Of a stretch of 40,874 nt of DNA, positions 32,642-40,831 are shown in pieces (the first letter of the stretch is position 1; the number at the start of each line of letters is the position of its first letter). The notes beneath the pieces were generated by a model, which saw only the letters and a list, made by a program, of their open reading frames with translations, did no database searches and had not been told where the DNA came from. Source of the DNA: Paenibacillus sp. BK033. GTDB taxonomy: Bacteria > Bacillota > Bacilli > Paenibacillales > Paenibacillaceae. The stretch is from NCBI RefSeq assembly GCF_004345425.1, contig NZ_SLVP01000018.1, positions 1-40,874 on the forward strand. Direction: 5' to 3'. Position numbers and translations under genes: made by a program.

Positions 32642-33580
32642 TCAATCGAAATCATCCGTGTCTTCGGCAATCGTCTCGGTCAGCTTATTCGTGAACTGCA
32701 GAGCGGCGTTATACCCCATCCGCTTCAGACGGAAGTTCATGGCGGCGACCTCTATGATGACGGCCAGATTTCGGCCGGGGCGCACCGGTACGGTGACCAA
32801 AGGCACATCCGTATCAATGATCCTTGTCTTTTCTTCATCCAGTCCAAGACGGTCATACTGTTTATCCTGCTGCCAGTTCTCAAGCTTGATAACAAGCGTA
32901 ATCCGCTTACTTGTCCGCACGGCACCGGCGCCAAACAACGTCATCACGTTGATGATGCCTAAGCCCCGAATCTCAAGCAGATGGCGAATCAACTCCGGCG
33001 CGCTGCCGAACAGCTGTCCATCGGAGGTTTGGCGGATCTCAACCGCATCATCGGCTACAAGGCGATGGCCGCGTTTGACCAGCTCAAGCGCCGTTTCGCT
33101 TTTACCGATGCCGCTTCCGCCCGTAATAAGCATGCCAACGCCGTATACGTCCACGAGGACGCCGTGGATCGTTGCGGTTGGAGCAAGCTTTTTCTCCAGG
33201 AAGTCCGTAATCCGGCTCTGCAGAATGGTCGTCGCCACATTGCTTCGAAGCACTGCGATTTGCGTTATGTTGGAGTACTCGACCAACTCTTCCGGCGCTT
33301 CAAGCCCGCGGGTCAGAATAATGCATGGCGTATTCTCGTGGCACAGCTGTTCAAACCGGCATCTGCGCTCTTCGCTTGTCAGCGTGCTAAGGAAGGTAAG
33401 CTCCGTCTTGCCGAGCAGCTGCACCCGCTCATGCGGATGGTAATCGAAATAACCTGCCATCTCCAGACCCGGGCGATACAGGTCATCCACCAGAATAGAA
33501 CGCTTCAAGCCGTCTTCGCCGGATACGATCTCCATCGAGAAATGTTGTACTAGCTCCGATACTTTTACTTTCTTAGCCAT
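32642..33580 (-). CDS. hprK: HPr kinase/phosphorylase
   Basis: It phosphorylates and dephosphorylates Ser46 of HPr and Crh, linking glycolytic state to CcpA-mediated catabolite control. The 312 residues have an N-terminal domain (about 1-130), then the P-loop GGSGIGKSE near 154-162, DDAVEI, and the signature LEIRGLGIINV. The C-terminal acidic tail is normal. Promoter at 33614-33642. The likely substrate, the HPr-like protein at 14676-14945, is in this window. Confidence 0.97.
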   Translation of the reverse strand: MAKKVKVSELVQHFSMEIVSGEDGLKRSILVDDLYRPGLEMAGYFDYHPHERVQLLGKTELTFLSTLTSEERRCRFEQLCHENTPCIILTRGLEAPEELVEYSNITQIAVLRSNVATTILQSRITDFLEKKLAPTATIHGVLVDVYGVGMLITGGSGIGKSETALELVKRGHRLVADDAVEIRQTSDGQLFGSAPELIRHLLEIRGLGIINVMTLFGAGAVRTSKRITLVIKLENWQQDKQYDRLGLDEEKTRIIDTDVPLVTVPVRPGRNLAVIIEVAAMNFRLKRMGYNAALQFTNKLTETIAEDTDDFD

Positions 33581-33613
33581 CGAACGGCCTCCTCACTTGC
33601 GTTCTCGAATTAA

Positions 33614-33642
33614 GTTATATAAAAGGTGTAATCCATTGCCAA
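33614..33642 (-). promoter_or_regulatory. hprK promoter
   Basis: The minus strand shows TTGGCA (33637-33642), a 17-base spacer and TATAAC (33614-33619), about 35 bases before the start. Confidence 0.65.
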
Positions 33643-33659
33643 TAGCTTCATCGTAAAGG

Positions 33660-33703
33660 AAAAAAGCGCCGAACGCAACGTTTCTCCGTCGCTCTGCGCT
33701 TTT
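33660..33703 (-). terminator. terminator of the sigma/anti-sigma operon
   Basis: The minus strand has AAAAGCGC pairing with GCGCTTTT across a structured loop of about 27 bases, followed by TTCC. It begins just after the anti-sigma stop codon. Confidence 0.65.
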
Positions 33704-33705
33704 CG

Positions 33706-35097
33706 TCATTTTATAACCACGTTCACCGGTTGTTCGACATATCCAGGGTATTGATAAAGCTCAAAAGTTAACGGCTGCTTATACCGTTTGTCAGGAATGG
33801 TGTAATAAGCTTCATAGGATCCTCCTGAACCATCCGTATTCCCTCTTGAGCTGCTTTGTACGCCATCACCTTCTTTTAAATTAAATTCCGCTCCCGTTGC
33901 GTCATGAAACAAAGCCTTGTAATTAAGCAGCCAATATCCGTACCCTTGTTCCGGTTCACTCAAACGTTTTGCTTCAATTGATAATTTGACCCCCGAAGCG
34001 GTCACCTGTACGTTCGTTAACTGAATTCGGTCATCCGGTGTCTCCAATGTTTCTCCGGTTTCTGTATTAATAACAAACTTCTGTCCTTTCGGCGAAAGAA
34101 GCAGTCCATCCGCTACCAGCCGAAGATGCTCCGGCTTCTCGAAATAATTGCTCTGAAATGTGAGCGTTGTCGTACCGTCGTCCAGCATGCCAAAACCGCC
34201 TTTTGTCTCCCATCGCCGCCCCTTTTCATCAACGAGTGCTAAGCGAATAAAATGATTGGCGCGAACCCGTGAATCCGATACTCTCCGAATTGTTACAGAG
34301 GCTTGTAATGGCGTAACAAGCGCTTTCTCAACAACGAAATGTTGCCCGCCTATATCAATGGTCTTATTTAAAGTGATTTCTTCCCTTAATCGATCGAACC
34401 GGCTATGATCCACTGCAATATTTACCTTACGCCATTCACCCCCGAGCTTAAGGCTAAACTGGATTTCGCTCGGCACAAGAACACCGTCAGCCATTGTAAT
34501 ATCAATCATGTCATGGATGCTATTCTCTGAATCCCGTTCCGTCTCCGTCTTTCCCAGACTGTAATAGTTACTTCCAATAAGGGCTTGTAATGTTTCCCCA
34601 TTACCATCCGCGACTTGGTATTCCGTAATAAAAGCATCTTTACTAACATCCGGCCCTTCAGCTGTATAAAAAATAACAACCCGCTGCTGATCGGCCATAA
34701 TGCCATCCACCTTCAGCGTATAGCCATCCTTGCTTTGTGATTGGTTAACCGGCTGAATAAACTCATGATTCATCGCGCTTGTCAGAGTGGAATCGCCTTG
34801 GATCAACTCGACAACCCCATTTAGACCCGGTATCTCGCGCATCAGCTCTGCAAAAGCCGGGGATACCCGGATACAAGCGGATAGAAGAACTAGTACACAG
34901 GCTGCCGCAACTGCCATCTGCAGAGTCAGTCTGCGTCTTTTCCTTCTCTTTAATTGTTGTCTTCCTTTTTCAACGCCTATTTTTACTGCTGCAGAAAACG
35001 ATTCTTCCGAGGTATGCTCCAACATTCTTTGTACCTCCGCCTTATCCTGTAAAAGCTGATCTAAGATCTGATCAAACTCCGGCTTATTCCCACTCAA
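33706..35097 (-). CDS. DUF4179-type membrane anti-sigma factor
   Basis: This is a 463-residue protein with a cytoplasmic N-terminus (1-58) ending in a basic stretch KRRKRRR, one membrane segment (about 59-80, LQMAVAAACVLVLLSACI) and a large outside domain rich in beta strands. The outside part resembles DUF4179 proteins (PAFAELMREIPGLNGVVELI). It is expected to hold the sigma factor encoded upstream until a signal is sensed. The start is TTG 35097 with GGAGG nine bases upstream; it overlaps the sigma gene by 14 bases, so the two are translationally coupled. The inducing signal is unknown. Confidence 0.88.
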   Translation of the reverse strand: MSGNKPEFDQILDQLLQDKAEVQRMLEHTSEESFSAAVKIGVEKGRQQLKRRKRRRLTLQMAVAAACVLVLLSACIRVSPAFAELMREIPGLNGVVELIQGDSTLTSAMNHEFIQPVNQSQSKDGYTLKVDGIMADQQRVVIFYTAEGPDVSKDAFITEYQVADGNGETLQALIGSNYYSLGKTETERDSENSIHDMIDITMADGVLVPSEIQFSLKLGGEWRKVNIAVDHSRFDRLREEITLNKTIDIGGQHFVVEKALVTPLQASVTIRRVSDSRVRANHFIRLALVDEKGRRWETKGGFGMLDDGTTTLTFQSNYFEKPEHLRLVADGLLLSPKGQKFVINTETGETLETPDDRIQLTNVQVTASGVKLSIEAKRLSEPEQGYGYWLLNYKALFHDATGAEFNLKEGDGVQSSSRGNTDGSGGSYEAYYTIPDKRYKQPLTFELYQYPGYVEQPVNVVIK

Positions 35098-35626
35098 TCT
35101 TCATCCCCTCCTTTCCGTATGCGTTATCCGTCCTTAGGCGCTTCAGTGCTTGATGCAGCCATGTCCGAATCGTTCCGTCCGGCTTCTCCAGCAACTCGGC
35201 AATTTCCGTAATCGTCATATCCCGGTAATACTTCAGAACAATAACCATTCGGTATTTAGAAGGCAGCTTTTGCAGTTGAACAGCCATATCCAATCGATCA
35301 ATGCCATTCCCATCGGCAGCTTGAGCATCTCTCTTCAAAAGCTCGTCGAGTAGTGGAAGCTCGCGAAGCCTTTTTTTACGTTCATCGAGACACACCCTGA
35401 TTAGAATCCTCGTAACCCAGGTCGTGAAAACCTTAGGGTCGCGTAAAGAACGGCGTTTACTCCATACCCGAAAGGTCGTTTCCTGGATGACCTCAAGCGC
35501 ATCGGTCTCATTACGCATATAAGAATAAGCAATGCCATAGAGGCGGCTCTGATCCATTTGAATGCGTGCAATAAGCGCATCGTCATCCCCCTTTATTGCT
35601 GCGGCTGCATATTCATCTCTGTCCAT
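35084..35626 (-). CDS. ECF-type RNA polymerase sigma factor
   Basis: This 180-residue sigma-70 family protein has only regions 2 and 4. Region 2 (about 25-95) includes LYGIAYSYMRNETDALEVIQETTFRVW, and region 4 (about 112-170) includes LPSKYRMVIVLKYYRDMTITEIAELLEKPDGTIRTWLHQALKRL, the helix-turn-helix for the -35. GGGAGG lies just before ATG 35626. It forms a two-gene operon with the anti-sigma gene. A possible self-recognised promoter is at 35666-35689. Which ECF group it belongs to cannot be fixed here. Confidence 0.95.
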   Translation of the reverse strand: MDRDEYAAAAIKGDDDALIARIQMDQSRLYGIAYSYMRNETDALEVIQETTFRVWSKRRSLRDPKVFTTWVTRILIRVCLDERKKRLRELPLLDELLKRDAQAADGNGIDRLDMAVQLQKLPSKYRMVIVLKYYRDMTITEIAELLEKPDGTIRTWLHQALKRLRTDNAYGKEGMKIEWE

Positions 35627-35665
35627 AGTCCCTCCCGTTCCAATCTTCGCGTTTCTTATGTATTA

Positions 35666-35689
35666 GACGCCCGAACGACTATTTCGGTT
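35666..35689 (-). promoter_or_regulatory. possible autoregulated ECF promoter
   Basis: The minus strand shows AAAACC (AACC core, 35686-35689), 16 bases, then CGTC (35666-35669). AAC in the -35 and CGTC in the -10 are typical of Bacillus ECF sigma promoters. The site lies about 40 bases before the sigma gene. Confidence 0.4.
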
Positions 35690-35756
35690 TTTTATTTTTA
35701 AACAACAGATAAAACTATATTGGGGGCTCTATGTGAACGGCCCGTAAACGTAAAAA

Positions 35757-35785
35757 AAGGCCGCCCCCCATAAGGAGACGACCTT
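35757..35785 (-). terminator. terminator of the ABC ATPase gene
   Basis: A 12-bp stem (AAGGTCGTCTCC with GGGGGGCGGCCTT, several G-U pairs) with loop TTAT is followed on the minus strand by TTTTTTACG. Confidence 0.8.
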
Positions 35786-35801
35786 GTTGTAAATGTAAGA
35801 A

Positions 35802-36923
35802 TTAGTTCTCGAAAATGTTCAGCTCGGACTCTTTATCGAACATGTGAACTTTGTTCATGTCCAGAGCAAGCTTAACAGTGGAACCGTCACGCAGAGTCGA
35901 ACGACCGTCAACGCGAGCGATTACTGTGTCGGAACCGATACCGTTCAGGTACAGGTACATTTCGTGACCAAGGTTTTCGGCAACTTCAACGTTAGCATTA
36001 ACGATAGTGTTCGGGGAAGCTTCCAGGAACACTGGCTCTTCGTGAAGATCTTCCGGACGAATGCCCAGGATTACTTCTTTGCCTAAATAACCTTTGGAGC
36101 GAAGAGTAGCTGCTTTGCCTTCAGGTACTGCAACGTCAACGCCAGTTGTTTTGAATTTCAATGTGCCGCCTTGATCAGTAAGCGTACCCGTGATGAAGTT
36201 CATCGAAGGCGCGCCGATAAAGCCAGCTACGAAGATGTTTACAGGGTGGTTGTACAGCTCTTCAGGAGAAGCTGTTTGTTGGATGAAACCGTCTTTCATA
36301 ACAACGATACGGTCACCCATTGTCATTGCTTCGATCTGGTCATGCGTTACGTAGATTGTAGTTGTTTCAAGACGTTTAGTCAGCTTGCTGATCTCAGCAC
36401 GCATTTGACCGCGAAGTTTAGCGTCCAAGTTGGAGAGTGGTTCGTCCATCAAGAATACTTGTGGTTCACGAACGATAGCGCGTCCCAAAGCTACACGTTG
36501 ACGTTGACCGCCGGAGAGAGCTTTTGGTTTACGATCCAGCAAATGCTCGATATCAAGAATTTTAGCAGCTTCACGAACGCGTTTGTCGATGTCTGCTTTT
36601 TTGAATTTACGAAGTTTAAGACCGAACGCCATGTTTTGATAAACGTTCATATGCGGGTACAGCGCGTAGGATTGGAATACCATCGCGATGTCGCGATCTT
36701 TCGGTGCTACGTCGTTTACGACGCGGTCGCCGATGTACAGTTTACCTTCGGAGATTTCTTCAAGACCTGCGATCATACGAAGAGTCGTCGATTTACCACA
36801 GCCGGAAGGTCCTACCAATACCAGAAACTCTTTGTCCTTAATGTCAAGGTTAACATCAGTTACCGAAGCTTTGTCGGAACCCGGGTATTTTTTGTAAATG
36901 CCTTCTAAACGTACGCCTGCCAT
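35802..36923 (-). CDS. sugar ABC transporter ATPase, MsmX/UgpC type
   Basis: This 373-residue ATPase powers carbohydrate importers. Seen: Walker A GPSGCGKST (about 38-46), Q loop VFQSYALYPHM, signature LSGGQRQRVALGRA, Walker B VFLMDEPLSNLD, H loop VTHD, and a C-terminal TOBE/OB domain (about 240-373). No permease or binding-protein gene is beside it. That fits the known MsmX behaviour of one ATPase serving several sugar importers, but the sugars are not known. RBS GGGGGA before ATG 36923. Codon use is strongly biased, as for a highly expressed gene. Confidence 0.95.
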   Translation of the reverse strand: MAGVRLEGIYKKYPGSDKASVTDVNLDIKDKEFLVLVGPSGCGKSTTLRMIAGLEEISEGKLYIGDRVVNDVAPKDRDIAMVFQSYALYPHMNVYQNMAFGLKLRKFKKADIDKRVREAAKILDIEHLLDRKPKALSGGQRQRVALGRAIVREPQVFLMDEPLSNLDAKLRGQMRAEISKLTKRLETTTIYVTHDQIEAMTMGDRIVVMKDGFIQQTASPEELYNHPVNIFVAGFIGAPSMNFITGTLTDQGGTLKFKTTGVDVAVPEGKAATLRSKGYLGKEVILGIRPEDLHEEPVFLEASPNTIVNANVEVAENLGHEMYLYLNGIGSDTVIARVDGRSTLRDGSTVKLALDMNKVHMFDKESELNIFEN

Positions 36924-37010
36924 TTGAATGTCCCCCTAAAAGAAAATTTCTTATGGGTATATCTTATCTCACGGGCCCGTTCGTGACTATGCACAAACTT
37001 TACAAAAAAA

Positions 37011-38150
37011 CTAATTCCTTTTCGTAACTTTGTACAATAGTAAAATTATTTTGACTAAAACAGCATCTCGGAACTGCCGGACATCCAATCCGGTTTCCTG
37101 CTTCAACTTATCTAAACGATATAATAACGTATTCCGATGAATATAAAGTTTCTTTGCGGTTTCGCTGACATTGCAGTCAAGCGAGAAAAAAGTCTCCAGG
37201 GTTGCGAGCATCTCCGCCTCCACAAAAAGCTCCGTGCGTTTAAGCGCGTGCTCCAGGTATCTTGAGCGCTGAACCTCCGGAATAGCGTTAAGCAGCCGCT
37301 CCAGCTGCAGCATCCATGGCAGATGAATGCTTGTCCCTACATGGAATTTGCGGCCAAGGTTGATCGTCTCCCGAAGCAGTACGGTTGTCTCCACGATTCC
37401 TTTAGCCGGGCTAACCGGATGCGCAACGGCCAGATGGCATTCGCCGATCCATTCGCTGGCCAGCATCTCGTGCAAGCCATGACAGATGGAGGACAAGCTG
37501 TCCTCTACCGTTTCTTCGTCTTCGTCATCCATAAATTCGCTGTCGGCTTCTTTTAACAGGGAAACAGGTCCCCAAATCAGCCATTCTTGATTCTTTAACG
37601 GGATAAGCAGAATATCCTCGGCAAGGAATGAGCGGAGCAGCTTCTCAAGCTCCGGATAGGAAGCCTGCTTGCCGTTCGTGTATTCCGTTACCAATAAGAA
37701 GGGAATCATCTCTGCGAACAGCTTGCCGCCCGCCGTCAGATGATCGGGAATGGAATACGAAGGCTCCTCCGATTCAAGCTGCTGCTGAATCCACTCGCTG
37801 AGCTTTAATGCGAAGGATTCGCTCTCGGAGAGGGTACTTGGCTTTGGAGCCTGCTGCTGAGCCTGATTCCATTGCAGGGTCCAAGTAATTAACTCGGCCT
37901 CTGCCTGCTTAAGCTCCCCTTCGATCTCGAGCGCTTCCACCGTATTACCCGATACTTTTACAATGATCCATGTCCTTCCGTTATTCGCTGCGCGATTGCC
38001 TTCCGATATCTTATCGCGGTTATCGTCGTAAGCCCAGCTTGTATCCGCTTGCTGCAAAAGGCCCTTCCAGTCCGATAATGAGAGCGTAATGAACCGAACC
38101 TGACAGTTCAAAATGTGCTGCAGCGGGGTTAACCAATCTGTCGTGCTCAT
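37011..38150 (-). CDS. PucR/CdaR-type transcriptional regulator
   Basis: The 379 residues end in the PucR C-terminal helix-turn-helix (about 320-375: LETFFSLDCNVSETAKKLYIHRNTLLYRLDKLKQETGLD). The N-terminal and middle parts (about 1-300) are not a domain I recognise and presumably sense a signal. It lies just upstream of the ABC ATPase gene with an 87-base gap on the same strand. It may regulate that gene or sugar use, but no binding site could be identified. Confidence 0.88.
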   Translation of the reverse strand: MSTTDWLTPLQHILNCQVRFITLSLSDWKGLLQQADTSWAYDDNRDKISEGNRAANNGRTWIIVKVSGNTVEALEIEGELKQAEAELITWTLQWNQAQQQAPKPSTLSESESFALKLSEWIQQQLESEEPSYSIPDHLTAGGKLFAEMIPFLLVTEYTNGKQASYPELEKLLRSFLAEDILLIPLKNQEWLIWGPVSLLKEADSEFMDDEDEETVEDSLSSICHGLHEMLASEWIGECHLAVAHPVSPAKGIVETTVLLRETINLGRKFHVGTSIHLPWMLQLERLLNAIPEVQRSRYLEHALKRTELFVEAEMLATLETFFSLDCNVSETAKKLYIHRNTLLYRLDKLKQETGLDVRQFRDAVLVKIILLLYKVTKRN

Positions 38151-38226
38151 TTTACATTACTCCAATCTCCAGCTCCAAGAATGACGCTTTATTTTTCGTC
38201 ATTGTAACACAAAACTACTGCTCCGT

Positions 38227-39174
38227 TCAGCCTTTCATTACGAGCAGCAGAATCGACAGCAAGGAGAAGAGCGCCGCAATTAGATACATAAAGGAGACGG
38301 TTTGCACCTGGTTCAGTCCCCAGCGCATCAGCGCATGATGGGTATGAAGCTTATCCGCCTGATGCAGCCCCTTCCCGGTAGCCAGCCTGCGAAGCATAAC
38401 AATAACCGTATCCAGAATAGGCAGACCTAAGGCTAGCAGCGGCACGAGAATCGTAATAAAGGTTGCTTTCTTGAAGGCGCCATCGATGGCAATGACCGCA
38501 AGCGTATAGCCAAGGAACGTGGCACCGGCATCCCCCATAAAAATCCGCGCAGGATGGAAGTTATAGATCAGGAAGCCGATGCAGGCGCCACCGATAATAA
38601 TCGCCGTTACTCCAATGTCTCCTTGTCCTTTAATGAGGGCGGTAACGAACAAAGTCATGGAGGAAAGCGTGCATACACCGGAGGCAAGTCCGTCTACGCC
38701 GTCTATGAAGTTGATCATATTTATTAGGGCAAATATCCAAATGATTGTGCCAAGCGCATCGAACCAGACCGGGAAGCCGACAAAATGGCCATTAGCCGGA
38801 TTCATAATGCCGTCCATATGTATGCCGAAAAACAGCGGAATCATGGATACGCCTAAATAAATAATAACTCTAGGCCAGATAGGAAAATCTTTTCCCTTTG
38901 ATTTGGAGGCATCGTCCATCAACCCAATACAAACGAGCAGTGCCCCTCCGACTGTAATACTTAAACTCAAAGGCGTTATGCCTTGGAAAGCAATAATCGT
39001 CACGACGCATGCCACATACAATGCCGCTCCCCCCATTAGAGGAATAGGGCGATTGTGAATTTTGCGCCAGTTTGGCCGATCTACGATTCCGTATTTAAGT
39101 GCTATCTTTTGCATAACAGGTACAAAAGCAATCGTGAGAACAGCGCTCATCCCCACAGCCAGCCAGTATGTCAT
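38227..39174 (-). CDS. undecaprenyl-phosphate GlcNAc-1-phosphate transferase (TagO/WecA type)
   Basis: This 315-residue membrane enzyme of the MraY/WecA family starts wall polymer synthesis by moving GlcNAc-1-phosphate to undecaprenyl phosphate. There are about ten hydrophobic segments. Family motifs are RPNWRKIHNRPIPLMGG, MINFIDGVDGLASG, HPARIFMGDAGATFLGYTLA and the HTHHALMRWG loop. GGGGAAC precedes ATG 39174. It is divergent from the FMN reductase gene. The role in teichoic or related polymers is inferred from the family. Confidence 0.95.
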   Translation of the reverse strand: MTYWLAVGMSAVLTIAFVPVMQKIALKYGIVDRPNWRKIHNRPIPLMGGAALYVACVVTIIAFQGITPLSLSITVGGALLVCIGLMDDASKSKGKDFPIWPRVIIYLGVSMIPLFFGIHMDGIMNPANGHFVGFPVWFDALGTIIWIFALINMINFIDGVDGLASGVCTLSSMTLFVTALIKGQGDIGVTAIIIGGACIGFLIYNFHPARIFMGDAGATFLGYTLAVIAIDGAFKKATFITILVPLLALGLPILDTVIVMLRRLATGKGLHQADKLHTHHALMRWGLNQVQTVSFMYLIAALFSLLSILLLVMKG

Positions 39175-39282
39175 TCGAATGTTCCCCTTCGTCAGTTACA
39201 TCAATTGTTGTAGCTTTCAACATTGTTCCCTACCATGAGGAAAAAAATGATTAAAAACTTTACCGGCAGCGTTATAATGAGT

Positions 39283-39311
39283 TTGACGACTGGAAATTAT
39301 CGTGTTAGGAT
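39283..39311 (+). promoter_or_regulatory. promoter of the FMN reductase gene
   Basis: TTGACG (39283-39288), a 17-base spacer and TAGGAT (39306-39311). A separate TATAAT at 39273-39278 may be a second -10. Confidence 0.6.
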
Positions 39312-39360
39312 TAATTCATAGTTTACATATCGGAATTTATATAATTAAGGAGTGGATATG

Positions 39361-39915
39361 ATGTCTCAAGTGGTTATTTTGTCCGGAAGCCCTAATCCCG
39401 GATCCCGTTTAGCAGGAATTACGCAATATGTCGAATCGCATCTATCGGAAAAAGGCATCTCCTTCAACCATATTACGGTGGCCTCTTTACCAGCTGAGGA
39501 CCTTATCCATGCGCGGTTTGACAGCCCTGCCATTGTTGAAGCAGCTGCCATTGTTGAGGCCGCAGACGTCGTTATCATTGCAAGCCCGGTGTACAAAGCA
39601 TCCTTCACCGGCGTACTCAAGACCTTCCTGGACCTGCTTCCGCAAAAAGGACTTACCGATAAATTCGTTACTCCTCTATTCATCGGCGGAACCATTGCCC
39701 ACTTGCTCTCCATCGACTATGCGCTTAAGCCTGTTCTCTCGTCGCTTAATGCCAAGCATTTCGGCAGCGGCGTCTATGCCATCGACTCTCAGATCGCCCG
39801 TATTGATGCCGGTGTCGGCGAGTCGCAGTTCGAACTGAATGACGAGCTTAAGCAGCGCCTGGATGCTTCTGTAGCCGAGATTGTTGAAGAACTTCGCATC
39901 CGTAAAATCAAATAA
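39361..39915 (+). CDS. NADPH-dependent FMN reductase, SsuE-like
   Basis: This 184-residue flavodoxin-like protein reduces FMN with NADPH, usually for a partner monooxygenase. Marks: ILSGSPNPGSR at the start for FMN phosphate, and ASPVYKASFTGVLKTFLDLLPQ, which is typical of SsuE. Two in-frame ATGs (39358 and 39361) follow AAGGAG; the second has the better spacing (8 bases). No sulfonate or monooxygenase genes are nearby, so the physiological partner is unknown. Confidence 0.9.
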   Translation: MSQVVILSGSPNPGSRLAGITQYVESHLSEKGISFNHITVASLPAEDLIHARFDSPAIVEAAAIVEAADVVIIASPVYKASFTGVLKTFLDLLPQKGLTDKFVTPLFIGGTIAHLLSIDYALKPVLSSLNAKHFGSGVYAIDSQIARIDAGVGESQFELNDELKQRLDASVAEIVEELRIRKIK

Positions 39916-39926
39916 GCAATGAAAAT

Positions 39927-39955
39927 AAGCCTGAGGTTCATTCTCCTTCAGGCTT
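39927..39955 (+). terminator. terminator of the FMN reductase gene
   Basis: The stem AAGCCTGA/TCAGGCTT with an inner GG/CC pair and loop is followed by TCTTATTTG. Confidence 0.8.
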
Positions 39956-39985
39956 TCTTATTTGTTGTAATATGAAACATCAAAA

Positions 39986-40011
39986 AACCCGCAGACCGGA
40001 ATCTGCGGGTT
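39986..40011 (-). terminator. terminator of the rRNA-tRNA operon
   Basis: A perfect 10-bp stem AACCCGCAGA/TCTGCGGGTT with a six-base loop is followed on the minus strand by TTTTGATG. It lies just after tRNA-Lys. Confidence 0.9.
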
Positions 40012-40026
40012 GTACGTTTAGATAAA

Positions 40027-40102
40027 TGGTGAGCCATGAAGGACTCGAACCTTCGACACCCTGATTAAAAGTCAGGTGCTCTACCAACTGAGCTAATGGC
40101 TC
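40027..40102 (-). tRNA. tRNA-Lys (UUU)
   Basis: The minus strand starts GAGCCAT and ends ATGGCTC-A-CCA with a full acceptor match. The anticodon loop CTTTTAA gives anticodon TTT. CCA is encoded. It is the last tRNA of the cluster. Confidence 0.97.
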
Positions 40103-40116
40103 TCAATAATGAGAAA

Positions 40117-40200
40117 TGGTGGAGGGTGATGGATTCGAACCACCGAACCGTTAGGAAGAGATTTACAGTCTCCCGCGTTTGGCCACTTCGCTAACCCTCC
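40117..40200 (-). tRNA. tRNA-Tyr (GUA)
   Basis: At 84 bases it has the long variable arm of class II tRNAs. Acceptor GGAGGGT pairs with ACCCTCC. The loop CTGTAAA gives anticodon GTA. CCA is encoded. Confidence 0.97.
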
Positions 40201-40209
40201 AAAAGCAAA

Positions 40210-40285
<76 letters not shown>

Positions 40286-40305
40286 TTACTTATGGACAAA
40301 AAAAA

Positions 40306-40382
40306 TGGCGGAGCTGACGGGATTCGAACCCGCGGTCTCCTGCGTGACAGGCAGGCATGTTAGGCCTCTACACCACAGCTCC
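40306..40382 (-). tRNA. tRNA-Asp (GUC)
   Basis: Acceptor GGAGCTG pairs with CAGCTCC. The loop CTGTCAC gives anticodon GTC. Discriminator G, CCA encoded. Confidence 0.97.
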
Positions 40383-40405
40383 ATGGATTATTGCAAAAAC
40401 ATATA

Positions 40406-40481
40406 TGGTGGAGGCTGAGGGGATCGAACCCCCGACCCTCTGCTTGTAAGGCAGATGCTCTCCCAGCTGAGCTAAGCCTCC
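40406..40481 (-). tRNA. tRNA-Val (UAC)
   Basis: Acceptor GGAGGCT pairs with AGCCTCC. The loop CTTACAA gives anticodon TAC. CCA is encoded. Confidence 0.97.
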
Positions 40482-40488
40482 TAATATA

Positions 40489-40565
40489 TGGTAGCGGCGA
40501 AGGGGATCGAACCCCCGACCTCACGGGTATGAACCGTACGCTCTAGCCAGCTGAGCTACACCGCC
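40489..40565 (-). tRNA. tRNA-Met (CAU), elongator type
   Basis: Acceptor GGCGGTG pairs with CGCCGCT (G-U ends allowed). The loop TTCATAC gives anticodon CAT. Position 1 pairs, unlike an initiator tRNA, and the sequence does not look like the lysidine-modified tRNA-Ile2. First tRNA after 23S. Confidence 0.93.
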
Positions 40566-40830
40566 ACGCTTGTCCTACTAGTGTCACTTACAGTCCGTAG
40601 GAATACTGTAAGATCAGGTGTCGACATCGCCAAATGTCGTTGCATTCGTCCATGAATCATTGTACTAGACAATCATTCACTTGTTGATTGCGCCCTGAAA
40701 ACTGGATGCGAAGGTTTGAATTCCTTAAGTTCATTTATGGGGCCCCTGCAAAGTACTCCGAAGCATTTGCTTCACTTTGTGGGGTATCCAAGTTTATGCT
40801 TCCGAAGTACGTTTCCTTCGGAAACGTTGT
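40566..40830 (-). other. 23S-tRNA spacer with several stem-loops, no 5S gene
   Basis: The 265-base spacer holds inverted repeats: CTTACAGT/ACTGTAAG (about 40590-40615), CGACAT/ATGTCG (about 40622-40639), TGAATCATTGT/ACAATCATTCA (about 40653-40680), GTACTTCGG.../...TCGGAGTAC (about 40755-40810) and CGTTTCC/GGAAACG (about 40809-40826). The minus strand also reads CAGTTTTC (about 40698-40706), complementary to the GAAAACTG of the rrn leader, as in rRNA processing stems. No 5S rRNA sequence is visible. Confidence 0.6.
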
Positions 40831-40831
40831 A

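Noticed and set aside
40594..40826. Spacer hairpins as separate small RNAs
   Set aside because: They fit rRNA trailer processing stems, and there is no promoter of their own.
40566..40830. 5S rRNA in the 23S-tRNA spacer
   Set aside because: None of the conserved 5S blocks could be read on either strand.
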